NCBI GenBank assembly: GCA_964441025.1
Contig: CAYTXG010000002.1
Coordinates: forward strand, 147,111-211,110
Length of the DNA stretch: 64,000 bases
DNA from: JAAZIN01 sp964441025
GTDB taxonomy: Bacteria; Bacillota; Dethiobacteria; DTU022
Direction of reading: 5' to 3'
Shown here in pieces: positions 7,331 to 15,793 of the stretch. The position numbers were made by a program, and so were the translations under genes. Every line of letters begins with the position of its first letter. The first letter of the stretch is position 1. Below the pieces are notes generated by a model that did no database searches, had not been told where the DNA came from, and worked only from the letters and a program-made list of their open reading frames with translations.

Positions 7331-8482
7331 TTATCCCAGCTTATCCTTGGCCAGCGACCGGCCGATGAGCAGCCGCTGGATTTGGGCCGTGCCCTCGTAG
7401 ATCTGAAACACCTTTGCATCCCGCATCAGCTTTTCCACCGGATAATCCTTGACATAGCCGTATCCGCCGTGGATCTGGGCTGCATCCGTGGTCACCCGCA
7501 TGACCATATCGCCGCAGAATACCTTGGCCATGGCCGCCTCCCTGGAGCTGTCAAGACCCTGCTCACCCCTCCAGGCAGCCTGCCAGGCCAGTAACCTGCC
7601 CGCCGCGATATCCCTGGCCATATCCGCAAGCATAAACATAATCGACTGGTGCATGAAAATGGGCAGCCCGAACTGCCCCCGCTCCAGGGCATAGTGCAGC
7701 GACAGGTCCATCGCCCTGCGGGCCACTCCCACGGCGGAAGCGGCCACGCCCGGACGGGAATGGTTGAACGTCTGCATGATAATCCTGAAACCCTGCCCCT
7801 CCTCCCCCAGCCGGTCCTCCTCGGGAACAACCACCTCATCGAAAACCACATCGGTGGTATCGGCGGCGCGCTGCCCCATTTTATCCTCCTTTTTGCCCAC
7901 GGAGAGTCCCTTCGCCCCGCGCGGCACAATAAAGGCGGTTATACCGCGGTGGCCCATGGAAGGATCCACCGTGGCAAAGACAATGTAATAATCGGCCACC
8001 CCACCGTTGGTGATAAAGCATTTGGTGCCGCTGATGACATATTCACCGTTCCTGCGCTGCGCTGTGGTACTCATGGCCGCCACATCGGAACCGGCCTCCG
8101 GCTCCGTAACACAGAAAGCCATCAGCTTCTCTTCGCGGCAGGCTGAACCGAGATACTTCTCCTTCTGGGCCTCGCTGCCGTTGTTGATGAGCGGAATTGA
8201 CGCCAGGCTGTTGATGGCAATGCATGTAGATATCCCCGAGCAACCCGCAGAGAGCTCCTCTGCAATGAGCAGCTGATCAATGGCGCCGATACCACCGCCG
8301 CCGTACTCCTCGGGCACGGGACCGTAAACCAACCCTGCCTTAAACGCCTTCTTCACTATTTCACCGGGAAAATCCCCGCTACGGTCATACTCGGCCGCTG
8401 CCGGCACTATCTCCGCCTCCGTAAAATCTCGAGCCATTTTCTGAATTGCCTCCTGCTCCGGCGTCAACGAAAAATCAATCAT
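7331..8482 (-). CDS. Acyl-CoA dehydrogenase
   Basis: FAD enzyme that forms the 2,3-double bond of an acyl-CoA. The 383 residues are full length. MIDFSLTPEQEAIQKMARDF opens the N-terminal helical domain, CVTEPEAGSDVAAM is the FAD/substrate strand, KCFITNGGVADYYIVF follows, and DAAQIHGGYGYVKDYPVEKL then YEGTAQIQ give the C-terminal domain. Glu in YEGT is the catalytic base position used by short-chain acyl-CoA dehydrogenases, so a butyryl-CoA-like substrate is a reasonable but unproved guess. No electron-transfer flavoprotein genes are adjacent. It has its own strong promoter. Confidence 0.93.
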   Translation of the reverse strand: MIDFSLTPEQEAIQKMARDFTEAEIVPAAAEYDRSGDFPGEIVKKAFKAGLVYGPVPEEYGGGGIGAIDQLLIAEELSAGCSGISTCIAINSLASIPLINNGSEAQKEKYLGSACREEKLMAFCVTEPEAGSDVAAMSTTAQRRNGEYVISGTKCFITNGGVADYYIVFATVDPSMGHRGITAFIVPRGAKGLSVGKKEDKMGQRAADTTDVVFDEVVVPEEDRLGEEGQGFRIIMQTFNHSRPGVAASAVGVARRAMDLSLHYALERGQFGLPIFMHQSIMFMLADMARDIAAGRLLAWQAAWRGEQGLDSSREAAMAKVFCGDMVMRVTTDAAQIHGGYGYVKDYPVEKLMRDAKVFQIYEGTAQIQRLLIGRSLAKDKLG

Positions 8483-8525
8483 GGCTACCTCCTGTAAAAG
8501 TGATGCGAAATTTAATCTGGTGCTA

Positions 8526-8554
8526 ATTATATTCTAAATACAATCACTTGTCAG
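8526..8554 (-). promoter_or_regulatory. Promoter of the acyl-CoA dehydrogenase gene
   Basis: CTGACA (8554-8549) and TATAAT (8531-8526) with a 17-base spacer lie about 45 bases before the ATG at 8482. GGAGG is the ribosome site. Confidence 0.72.
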
Positions 8555-8622
8555 CCGATTTATAATCTTTTACCTTAATTTTGAGGCGGCTCTTTTTACA
8601 AGAGGTTGTGCCCGGACAAAGT

Positions 8623-8656
8623 AATTGGCAGAGAACAAATGTGCTCTCTGCCAATT
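8623..8656 (-). terminator. Hairpin after groEL, likely terminator
   Basis: AATTGGCAGAGA and TCTCTGCCAATT form a perfect 12-pair stem with a ten-base loop, 45 bases past the groEL stop. On the minus strand it is followed by ACTTTGTCC, so the T run is poor. Confidence 0.6.
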
Positions 8657-8701
8657 ATTACCACAGGTCTGCCGCCCTGCGGTTAAACCCAAAGGGGGGA
8701 A

Positions 8702-10324
8702 CTACATCATGGGCATATCAGGGCCCGGCATGCGTGGCCCATTATCCTTCTCGGGCAGGTCGGTGACGATGCCTTCCGTAGTCAACAGCATTCCCGCTAT
8801 GCTGGCTGCATTTTGAATAGCCGAGCGGGCCACCTTGGTGGGGTCAACGATACCCGAAACGATCATCTTCTCATAGTCGTTGGTCACGGCATTGTAACCG
8901 TAACCCCTCTCCATGCCCTTCACCTTTTCAACAACAACGGAGCCCTCGGCGCCGGCGTTTTCCGCAATGATCCGCAGCGGCTCCTCCAGGGCCCGCTTGA
9001 CAATGTTCATACCGGTGAGCTCGTCACTGTTCAGCTCTTTCTCCAGACCCTTCAACGCCTCTGTAACATTCAGGTAGACAACGCCGCCGCCGGAGACAAT
9101 CCCTTCCTCCACAGCCGCCCGGGTAGCCGAAAGGGCATCCTCAATGCGCAGCTTTCTCTCCTTCATCTCCGTTTCAGTTGCGGCGCCAACCTCGATGACG
9201 GCAACGCCGCCGGAAAGCTTGGCCAGCCTTTCCTGCAGCTTCTCCCGGTCAAAGTCGGAGGTGGTGTCCTCAATCTGGACACGGATCTGGGCGATGCGCT
9301 TCTTGATATCTTCGGTCTTGCCGGCGCCGTCTACGATAACGGTCTCTTCCTTGCTGATGCGGACCTGGCGGGCCCGGCCCAGCAGATCGATATCCACATT
9401 CTTGAATTCAATGCCGATATCCTCCGAAACTACCTGACCGCCCGTTAAAACGGCGATATCCTCGAGCATGGCCTTGCGGCGGTCGCCGAAGCCAGGGGCC
9501 TTCACCGCCACACAGGTAAAGGTACCGCGAAGTTTATTCACCACCAGCGTGGCCAGGGCTTCACCCTCCACATCCTCGGCTACCAGCAGCAGCTGCTTTC
9601 CTCTCTGGACAATTTTCTCCAGCAGGGGCAGCAGGTCGTGAATATTGCTGAGCTTGCGGTCGGTAAGCAGGATAAAGGGATCTTCCAGAACCGCTTCCAT
9701 CTTTTCAGTATCGGTGACCATGTAGGGGGAAATGTAACCGCGGTCGAACTGCATCCCCTCGACCACCTTCAGATCGGTGGTAAAGCCTTTGGACTCCTCA
9801 ACGGTGATCACGCCGTCTTTGCCGACCTTCTCCATGGCTTCGGCAATAAGGCCGCCGATCTCCTCGTCATCAGCCGAGATGGAGGCTACCTGGGCGATAT
9901 CCTCCTTTGTCTCCACCGGCTTGCTCAGATTTTCAAGCTCATCCACAGCCGCTTTTACAGCCTTGTCAATGCCCCGCTTGAGAAACATGGGATTCGCCCC
10001 CGCAGCCACATTCTTCAGACCCTCGCGGATAATCGCCTGTGCCAGCAGGGTGGCAGTTGTGGTGCCGTCTCCGGCAACATCCTGTGTTTTGGTGGCCACT
10101 TCCCTGACCAGTTGCGCACCCATGTTTTCAAAGGGATCCTCCAGCTCGATATCTCGGGCAATGGTTACCCCGTCATTGGTAATCTGCGGTGAACCGAACT
10201 TTTTATCCAAAACAACGTTGCGCCCTTTGGGCCCCAGGGTTACGGTAACAGTGTTTGAAAGGATATTCACACCCCGCTCCAACGCCCGGCGGGCTTCTTC
10301 TTTATGTAGAATCTGCTTTGGCAT
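8702..10324 (-). CDS. groEL: 60 kDa chaperonin GroEL
   Basis: ATP-dependent protein-folding chaperonin forming the double heptameric ring. The 540 residues are the normal length. Signatures include TVTLGPKGRNVVLDKKFGSP, the ATP-site DGTTTATLLAQAI (residues 86-98), and AAVEEGIVSGGGVVYL near residue 404. The tail ends GPDMPMM in place of the usual GGM repeats. The ATG at 10324 (MPKQILHKEEAR) has AGGAGG eight bases upstream; an earlier in-frame ATG 12 codons upstream lacks support. It lies 61 bases after groES under CIRCE control. Confidence 0.97.
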   Translation of the reverse strand: MPKQILHKEEARRALERGVNILSNTVTVTLGPKGRNVVLDKKFGSPQITNDGVTIARDIELEDPFENMGAQLVREVATKTQDVAGDGTTTATLLAQAIIREGLKNVAAGANPMFLKRGIDKAVKAAVDELENLSKPVETKEDIAQVASISADDEEIGGLIAEAMEKVGKDGVITVEESKGFTTDLKVVEGMQFDRGYISPYMVTDTEKMEAVLEDPFILLTDRKLSNIHDLLPLLEKIVQRGKQLLLVAEDVEGEALATLVVNKLRGTFTCVAVKAPGFGDRRKAMLEDIAVLTGGQVVSEDIGIEFKNVDIDLLGRARQVRISKEETVIVDGAGKTEDIKKRIAQIRVQIEDTTSDFDREKLQERLAKLSGGVAVIEVGAATETEMKERKLRIEDALSATRAAVEEGIVSGGGVVYLNVTEALKGLEKELNSDELTGMNIVKRALEEPLRIIAENAGAEGSVVVEKVKGMERGYGYNAVTNDYEKMIVSGIVDPTKVARSAIQNAASIAGMLLTTEGIVTDLPEKDNGPRMPGPDMPMM

Positions 10325-10385
10325 TAAAATTAAACCTCCTTTGCTTTTTTTGTTTCGCACTCATGTTTTTGCTCAAAAGAGCGGT

Positions 10386-10673
10386 TTACTTTGCCAGGGC
10401 CAACACATCGTCCTGTCTCAGGATCAGGTACTCCTCGCCCTTTACTTTCACTTCTGTTCCGGCATAACGTGAGAAAATGATCTTGTCCCCAACCTTAAGA
10501 TCCATCTCCTGCCTGGTTCCATTCTCCAGAACCTTGCCCGGCCCCACGGCCATCACTTCTCCTTCTTGGGGCTTCTCCTTTGCCTTGTCCGGCAAAACAA
10601 TCCCGCTGGCTGTTTTCTCCTCAGCCTCCAGGACCTTGACCACAAGGCGGTCACTTAAGGGTTTAAGATTCAT
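10386..10673 (-). CDS. groES: 10 kDa co-chaperonin GroES
   Basis: Heptameric lid of GroEL. The 95 residues start MNLKPLSDRLVVKVLEAEEKT, with the mobile-loop region EEKTASGIVLPDKAKEKP and the roof segment GKVLENGTR. The ATG at 10673 follows GGAGG; a frame extending 15 codons upstream runs into the ribosome site and is not used. First gene of the groES-groEL operon. Confidence 0.97.
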   Translation of the reverse strand: MNLKPLSDRLVVKVLEAEEKTASGIVLPDKAKEKPQEGEVMAVGPGKVLENGTRQEMDLKVGDKIIFSRYAGTEVKVKGEEYLILRQDDVLALAK

Positions 10674-10711
10674 CCTTTCTGCCTCCTTTGAGTGTAGTTT
10701 ATTTGGTATTA

Positions 10712-10738
10712 GCAGCACTCATCGGTAGTGAGTGCTAA
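10712..10738 (-). promoter_or_regulatory. CIRCE operator (HrcA binding site)
   Basis: On the minus strand TTAGCACTC, nine bases, then GAGTGCTGC. The first arm is a perfect CIRCE half and the second departs at its two outer bases (GC for AA). It lies between the promoter and groES, so HrcA repression of groES-groEL is expected. Confidence 0.93.
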
Positions 10739-10753
10739 CAAGGCCTATAAAAA

Positions 10754-10781
10754 AATATACCAGATTTACCGCCTGATGCAA
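10754..10781 (-). promoter_or_regulatory. groES-groEL promoter
   Basis: TTGCAT (10781-10776), 16 bases, TATATT (10759-10754) on the minus strand. The start point near 10747 lies just before CIRCE, as is normal for HrcA-regulated operons. Confidence 0.7.
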
Positions 10782-11016
10782 CTCTGATTTAGGGAGTTCT
10801 TACTGCTATTCTAAGGTCTAAACAATAAATATCGCGCTAAATCTTGCCCGATCTGTCTATTTCACATCATCCCTTTAAATTTCTCAGAATATGCTAATTT
10901 ATATTATGACCCATCTTAAATTCATTTATGCACCCCCCGGTAGCGCCCGGTGCCAGGCACCAAAGAGGATTAATTAGTAGCGCCCGGTGCCTGGCACCGA
11001 AGGGGAGTAAAGAGGA
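10782..11016. other. AT-rich spacer upstream of groES
   Basis: Between the groES promoter and the next gene. Apart from the palindrome repeats it holds AT-rich sequence with no frame or RNA motif that I recognise. Confidence 0.4.
10940..10998. repeat. Two direct copies of a GGTGCC-W-GGCACC palindrome element
   Basis: The 22-base unit GTAGCGCCCGGTGCCAGGCACC occurs at 10940 and again at 10977, differing only at the central A/T of the palindrome. A third palindrome core occurs at 44079-44091. These sit after the small gene ending at 11017 and could act as hairpins. Confidence 0.75.
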
Positions 11017-11199
11017 CTAGAAGCAGCCCAGCTGGCATCCGGCAATCTTGATATTTTGCTCATTGCAGATTTTGCCGATTTCAGCAGGCAGGCAGTCAAA
11101 CTTGGCTGCAATTTCAAAAGCCTTCTTGCAGGACAGCCTCTTGCCTGCAGCAATCTCCAGAACATGTTCCGTCAGTCTTTCTCTCTCTTTCTCTTCCAT
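11017..11199 (-). CDS. Small protein with C-terminal Cys motif, unknown function
   Basis: A 60-residue soluble protein: charged N-terminal helix, a likely helix-turn-helix-like middle (CKKAFEIAAKFDCLPAEIGKIC) and the C-terminus NIKIAGCQLGCF with paired cysteines. I believe similar small proteins occur in other Clostridia, but no function is known to me. The ATG at 11199 has AAGGAG eight bases upstream. It lies 46 bases after the phosphoesterase gene and is probably co-transcribed. Metal or iron-sulfur binding is possible from the cysteines but unproved. Confidence 0.7.
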   Translation of the reverse strand: MEEKERERLTEHVLEIAAGKRLSCKKAFEIAAKFDCLPAEIGKICNEQNIKIAGCQLGCF

Positions 11200-11245
11200 G
11201 GTTTATTCTCCTTTCTATCGATTAAGTGCAGAGGGCGCCGTGATG

Positions 11246-11800
11246 CTAGAGGTAGATGATCTCACCCCGCACCGGTCCGCCCGGCTCCACATGAAGCATG
11301 CCGTAAGAGGGGCGCCCCGCCCACCGCGGGTCCACGCATGAACCGGGATTGAACATCAGCGTTTCTCCCCGATATTCGCAAAGGGGGCGGTGGCTGTGCC
11401 CGAAGACGATGACGGCAGGCCGGCAGCTGCAGAAAACCTCTTCAGCCCGCCGCGCCGTCGACAGGTGCACGCCGTCACCATGGATCAGCCCGATCTGCAG
11501 TTCGCCACCTACTTGAAGCAGTTTCCTGCGCCCGAGCCGCTCGTGCAGGTGCGGCGGATCCATATTGCCGGCCACCGCCTCCACCGGCGCCAGCGCCCGC
11601 AGTTCAAGAAGCACGCTTTCATCGACAAGATCACCGGCATGCAGTATCAAATCGACCCCCTCCAGCTCACTAAAAATCTTCGGCGGCAGGCAGCGGGCTC
11701 GCCGCGGCACGTGCGTATCCGAAACCACCCCGATCCGCCGCACGCCGCCTTCAAGCTCCACCATGATAACCGGCTGTTCTCCTGAACTACCGCTTTGCAT
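11246..11800 (-). CDS. Metallophosphoesterase, MJ0936/YfcE family
   Basis: A 184-residue cytoplasmic phosphodiesterase of the small calcineurin-like family. All the metal motifs are present: GVVSDTHVPRR (Asp and His), HAGDLVD, AGNMD, IGLIHGDG and VFGHSHRP. The natural substrate is not known for most relatives. The start is the ATG at 11800, which has AGGAGG seven bases upstream; an ATG six codons earlier does not. It has its own promoter and the small Cys protein follows it. Confidence 0.88.
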   Translation of the reverse strand: MQSGSSGEQPVIMVELEGGVRRIGVVSDTHVPRRARCLPPKIFSELEGVDLILHAGDLVDESVLLELRALAPVEAVAGNMDPPHLHERLGRRKLLQVGGELQIGLIHGDGVHLSTARRAEEVFCSCRPAVIVFGHSHRPLCEYRGETLMFNPGSCVDPRWAGRPSYGMLHVEPGGPVRGEIIYL

Positions 11801-11846
11801 GCTTCGCCTCCTTGCCACTCACATCAGAAGCATCCATCTAACGGGC

Positions 11847-11876
11847 ATTATATAGCTTGATGCAGTTCTTTGACAA
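11847..11876 (-). promoter_or_regulatory. Promoter of the phosphoesterase gene
   Basis: TTGTCA (11876-11871), 18 bases, TATAAT (11852-11847) on the minus strand, about 47 bases before the ATG. Confidence 0.6.
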
Positions 11877-11934
11877 TCACCCGCCGGTGTTATTTCGGCA
11901 TCATTAAACGATTTTTACCCGTGCCGGATTAAGC

Positions 11935-12062
11935 TCACTGAAAAATAGCGCTCGCCAGTTGCCGGCGCCCCGGGTGAACAGCCCGGGCATTGTTGCATGA
12001 AGCACCCCGGTAATACTATGCGTCGATGCTTATGCATAGGATCGAAAGGGAAGAGCTGCGCG
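11935..12062 (+). ncRNA. Possible structured leader RNA, unclassified
   Basis: Upstream of the DUF4091 gene several stems can be drawn: CCCGGG-TGAACAG-CCCGGG near 11970-11988, CTATGC/GCATAG near 12017-12040, and a possible closing helix of GCGCTC with GAGCTGCGC. It matches no riboswitch class that I can recall. It may be only GC-rich chance pairing. Confidence 0.25.
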
Positions 12063-12078
12063 TAAGGGGAGGGCAAGT

Positions 12079-13857
12079 TTGTCAAAACACAAGCGAAAAT
12101 GTGCACCGGGTGAACGGTTAGTATACCTTTTCTTTTTCATCGTATTTTTTTTAACTGTAACCAGCAATCTGATCCGCTATCGCGAACAGCTTGCCCATCC
12201 AAATGAAGAAAGCCCTTTTTCGCAGCAACCGCTTCATGGACCTGCCGAGAATCTCTGTCAAGAGGATCATCCTGATCTTATCTGGTGGTTCCTCCCCGCA
12301 AGCCTAAAAGTAATCGACCCGCAACGCCAGGAAGACAGTGAATTGAGCATTGCACCCGGCTTCACTATAAAAAGCGATGCTTCCGCCGCTTTTCTGTATG
12401 CCGCTCGCGGAGAGTATGAATCAACTCAGCTGGTTTTATATACAGATCAGGAGATCTCAGCCTTACAGGTGCAATATACACCTACAGGTACAAACCCCCT
12501 TCCGGCAACCTGGATTGAGATTTACCGGGTGCTGACAGTTGATACCCCCGGCGTTGCAAAATGGGGCTTTCCCGAAAGCAAACCCGAGAGACGCAGCAGC
12601 ATATACCCCGATCCGTTGCTGCCGCTTAAGGAGACACTCATATTGGAGCCCGGAATATTTTGCATTCTGTGGCTGAGCGTACAGATCCCCCGTGATGCCG
12701 CCGGCGGTGAATATACCGGAGAAATATTCCTTGGCCCTACCGTCAGGGCGCCGCTACACCTGAAGGTTTGGCCCTTTGCAATACCCGTCACTCCCAGTTT
12801 ACGTACAGCTTTCGGGTTGGGGGGAGCAGGGCTGGCTGCCCAGCACCGGGTTTTGCTCTACTCCGATGAATACCAGGAAATATACCGCCGGTATTATGAT
12901 GCCTTGCTTGATTACAGGATAAACGCCTATCATGTCCCCTATGGCGGAGGCGGGGCGGGAGGGTCTCCTCTCGATCCCAGGGCCAGGCCTTACCTTGAGG
13001 ACGAAAGGGTAAAAGATTTTATCGGTTATTACCATAGAGATGCCGCCCGCATGACTGCAATATGGGGTTATCTGGATCAACTGGGTGTCTCACAAAAGGG
13101 ATGGATCTATAATCTTGATGAACCGCTCACAGAAAAACACTATGAGACCATCGAAAAACAGTCCCGTTACCTTGAAAATGTTATCCCTGACATCCCCTAT
13201 GGGGTGACCTTCTACACCGGTCCATCCTGGGATGTATCAAGCTCGCCTCTTGATTACCTCAGCTCGGCAGTAGACAGGTGGATCGTGCAGACGAATTACT
13301 TTATGCAGGGGCGGGGCCTGGAAGAAAGTGTTAAGTCGCAACTGCACCAGGCTCATAGCAACGGTGACGAAATCTGGCTTTATGTGGCGTTGGCTCCGCG
13401 TGAGCCTTACTGCAATCTCCTGATCAACAATGCAGCCCTGCAGCACAGGCTCATACCATGGCAGTGCTATAGCACGGGAATTACCAGCGGCTTCTTGTAC
13501 TGGCAGACTACCTACTGGCAGGAGACCGCCGATCCCCTCGCTGATCCGGCAACAGTTAAAGAGCATGATCCCAATCTTTACGGCGACGGTTCTCTCTTTT
13601 ATCCCGGCCTAAAATATGGCATAAAGGGCCCCCTGTGCTCAATTCGACTGTATGCCTTTCGAGACGGTCTGGAGGACTACGAGTATCTTCTGCTTGCCGA
13701 ACATGCTTTCGGCCGGGAGAAAACGATGGATTTAGTTAACAAAATCACTCCAACTTTTGTTGATTATATTGAAGATCCCTTCTGTTTTGAACTTTTGAGA
13801 CAGCAGCTCGGCGAAAAATTATCCCTCCACTACGGCAGAGGCGGCAACGATGATTAA
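12079..13857 (+). CDS. Membrane-anchored DUF4091 protein, glycoside hydrolase-like
   Basis: A 592-residue protein with one N-terminal membrane segment (about residues 13-32, LVYLFFFIVFFLTVTSNLI) that probably anchors it outside. A beta-rich region to about residue 240 leads into a TIM-barrel-like part, and the C-terminus carries the DUF4091 hallmark FRDGLEDYEYLLLAEHAF (about 540-557). The family is related to GH123-type enzymes, but its substrate is unknown. Acidic residues in YNLDEPL could be catalytic, by analogy only. The start is TTG at 12079 after GGGGAGGG. It converges with a GT-C glycosyltransferase gene, so a role in surface glycans is plausible. Confidence 0.82.
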   Translation: MSKHKRKCAPGERLVYLFFFIVFFLTVTSNLIRYREQLAHPNEESPFSQQPLHGPAENLCQEDHPDLIWWFLPASLKVIDPQRQEDSELSIAPGFTIKSDASAAFLYAARGEYESTQLVLYTDQEISALQVQYTPTGTNPLPATWIEIYRVLTVDTPGVAKWGFPESKPERRSSIYPDPLLPLKETLILEPGIFCILWLSVQIPRDAAGGEYTGEIFLGPTVRAPLHLKVWPFAIPVTPSLRTAFGLGGAGLAAQHRVLLYSDEYQEIYRRYYDALLDYRINAYHVPYGGGGAGGSPLDPRARPYLEDERVKDFIGYYHRDAARMTAIWGYLDQLGVSQKGWIYNLDEPLTEKHYETIEKQSRYLENVIPDIPYGVTFYTGPSWDVSSSPLDYLSSAVDRWIVQTNYFMQGRGLEESVKSQLHQAHSNGDEIWLYVALAPREPYCNLLINNAALQHRLIPWQCYSTGITSGFLYWQTTYWQETADPLADPATVKEHDPNLYGDGSLFYPGLKYGIKGPLCSIRLYAFRDGLEDYEYLLLAEHAFGREKTMDLVNKITPTFVDYIEDPFCFELLRQQLGEKLSLHYGRGGNDD

Positions 13858-13889
13858 TTCATCGCCGTCGACTGCCGGTCAATTAATCA
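13851..13889. terminator. Inverted repeat between convergent genes
   Basis: TGATTAATT (13851-13859) and AATTAATCA (13881-13889) form a nine-pair stem overlapping the DUF4091 stop. On the plus strand GCCCCTTTT follows. A shared bidirectional terminator is plausible. Confidence 0.4.
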
Positions 13890-15457
13890 GCCCCTTTTAA
13901 ACCTGCTCCTTTGTTTTCAGTGCTGAAGTCATACAAATAGATCGATGCCCCTGTGGTCTGGTACTCAGCGATCCTTGTACCTTTTGTATCTAAAAAAGAC
14001 AGCAAAACAGATTCTCTGGCTGCAGAGGTTGGTAAAAAAGAAAAAAAGAACCATGCTTTGCCTTTTTTCATGAATTCATCCTCCAGGGCGAAAAAACGCT
14101 CCTCAATGTAAATAGTATTGCCAACCGGTTCCTCCCAGATCTGATACCTAACAGGATCTTCCCTGGTGTAATACTTGAAAGCATACTGGGCGGAAAAATT
14201 CATATATATAGATTCAGCTTCATGCCTGTTTTCCAAATAGTAGCTGATTACCGGCCGGCTTTCTTGAACCAGCTGGGGACGAAACAGGCGGGTAAAACCG
14301 CTGCCCAGAGGATACAACAACAGAACAAAAAGAAAAACAAATCCGAGAATCCTGTTGTCTTTAAAGTAGGTAAAAATCTGATAGCTGCCCTCGGCAATAA
14401 CCAGGAAGAAAAGAGGAACCATGAAAAGAACCAGGCGATCGGACAGGGGATAGAGACGCAGCACCGTGGCAATAATCAAGGCCGTAAATGGGAGGTATGA
14501 AATAAGGAGGATGAACCGCTTCCCTGAACGCCACAAGTAAACCGTCCCGGCTATAATGGCGGCGATCGCCAGTCCCGGGGTAATCATGCCTATTGGGTTG
14601 TTGATCAGGCTTAAAACAACGTTTGGAAGCCATAGCAACTCGGCGTAAGAACGCGGTGGAAATGGGAAAAAGCTTGACCCCCAAAAGGCATAAAAATTTT
14701 GATGGATCGTAGGAAGCACAAAATATATGTAGTTTACCAAAAAACTGGCAACCCACAGCAAGCCTATCAGAGTAACCCGTTTTACAGGGCGGTTACCCCA
14801 CTGTTTACGATTTATCAAGGCTTCGATGAACAGTGCTCCGCCTGCTCCGGCCAGTGTAAAGATAACAGCCTGTGAGCACCAAACAGCAGCGATACCTGTT
14901 AGTCCTAACATCAGGGAACTTGTAATTTCATATTTATTTTTAAATACAGTCCATGCAACAAGCAATACCAGCACTGTCAGCGCCAGGTCAACGGAATATT
15001 GCTTGACTTCTGCTGAATAGTAAATGGCATAGCGCGATAAAGCAAGCAGGCTTAATGCTATTGGGAAAACGGGAGGCCTTGTCAAGTCTTTGGCTAAGGG
15101 AAAGTAGATTAACAGCGCGAGCAATCCAAATACAAAAGGGATCAGCCTGAGAACATTTTCTCCATAACCCCATAACATACCCAGGTATTTGCTTGCCAGA
15201 AGAAAGGCTACAGGCGCCGCCTGAACATAATCCAGCGGCTGCAGCAACTCAAGGAAACTATGGTTGATAATATTAAGTGAAAGCATCGCTTCATCAAGCC
15301 ATAGGGAACGGTTTGCCAGGTATTGACTGAGCCGGGCCAGCACGCCTAAGGCCACAATAAAATAAGGAAACCAGGGAGAGCGATAAGCCTCTTTCAGAAT
15401 AACGATAGATTTACGAGGCAATTGCAGCAAACTGTCAATCCTCATGAAAATCATCAT
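13883..15457 (-). CDS. GT-C (GT39-like) membrane glycosyltransferase
   Basis: A 524-residue membrane enzyme with about 11-12 hydrophobic segments, expected to move a sugar from a polyprenyl-phosphate donor outside the membrane. The GT-C acidic motif is NRSLWLDEAMLSL in the first loop (about residues 49-61). YYSAEVKQYSVDL follows near residue 145. The C-terminal soluble part ends GASIYLYDFSTENK. Two relatives lie in this window: the decayed genes at 22.4-24.1 kb and the beta-helix fusion at 41.6-44.0 kb. The start is uncertain among ATG codons at 15457, 15454 and 15445, all just after AAGGGGGG. Substrate is unknown. Confidence 0.85.
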   Translation of the reverse strand: MMIFMRIDSLLQLPRKSIVILKEAYRSPWFPYFIVALGVLARLSQYLANRSLWLDEAMLSLNIINHSFLELLQPLDYVQAAPVAFLLASKYLGMLWGYGENVLRLIPFVFGLLALLIYFPLAKDLTRPPVFPIALSLLALSRYAIYYSAEVKQYSVDLALTVLVLLVAWTVFKNKYEITSSLMLGLTGIAAVWCSQAVIFTLAGAGGALFIEALINRKQWGNRPVKRVTLIGLLWVASFLVNYIYFVLPTIHQNFYAFWGSSFFPFPPRSYAELLWLPNVVLSLINNPIGMITPGLAIAAIIAGTVYLWRSGKRFILLISYLPFTALIIATVLRLYPLSDRLVLFMVPLFFLVIAEGSYQIFTYFKDNRILGFVFLFVLLLYPLGSGFTRLFRPQLVQESRPVISYYLENRHEAESIYMNFSAQYAFKYYTREDPVRYQIWEEPVGNTIYIEERFFALEDEFMKKGKAWFFFSFLPTSAARESVLLSFLDTKGTRIAEYQTTGASIYLYDFSTENKGAGLKGAD

Positions 15458-15793
15458 CCCCCCTTAGAATTACAAACGGGTGCATGCCTATATCTGCAAT
15501 ATACCTTCCTAAAGCGAATATGACAACCTCTTTTGCTTTGTGTCAATTTGCCAATGATCCAGCCGCATTATGCAATGTGTCACAGGGCACAGAATGTAGG
15601 ATTTGCCGGGCTTCAGCTTGAAGATATATAAAGACAATCCATATAACACGTCGAACAGATGAATGGTCCAGCTGCGCAAAAAGGATTTCTAAATCTATCC
15701 GATTTATTATTATCAAAAAGAGGAAAAAGGTTCAACAGGGCGAACATAAAGATGTCGAGATTATAGAATAGCATTTGCTAAAAGAAAGAGGTT
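15458..15793. other. Intergenic region between divergent genes
   Basis: About 336 bases between the GT-C gene and the DUF368 gene. I find no frame, hairpin or clear promoter pair; weak TTGCCA/TATGCA boxes near 15548 are not convincing. Confidence 0.4.

Noticed and set aside
11935..12062. Cyclic di-GMP, cobalamin, TPP or M-box riboswitch
   Set aside because: None of the conserved core words I know for these classes is present.
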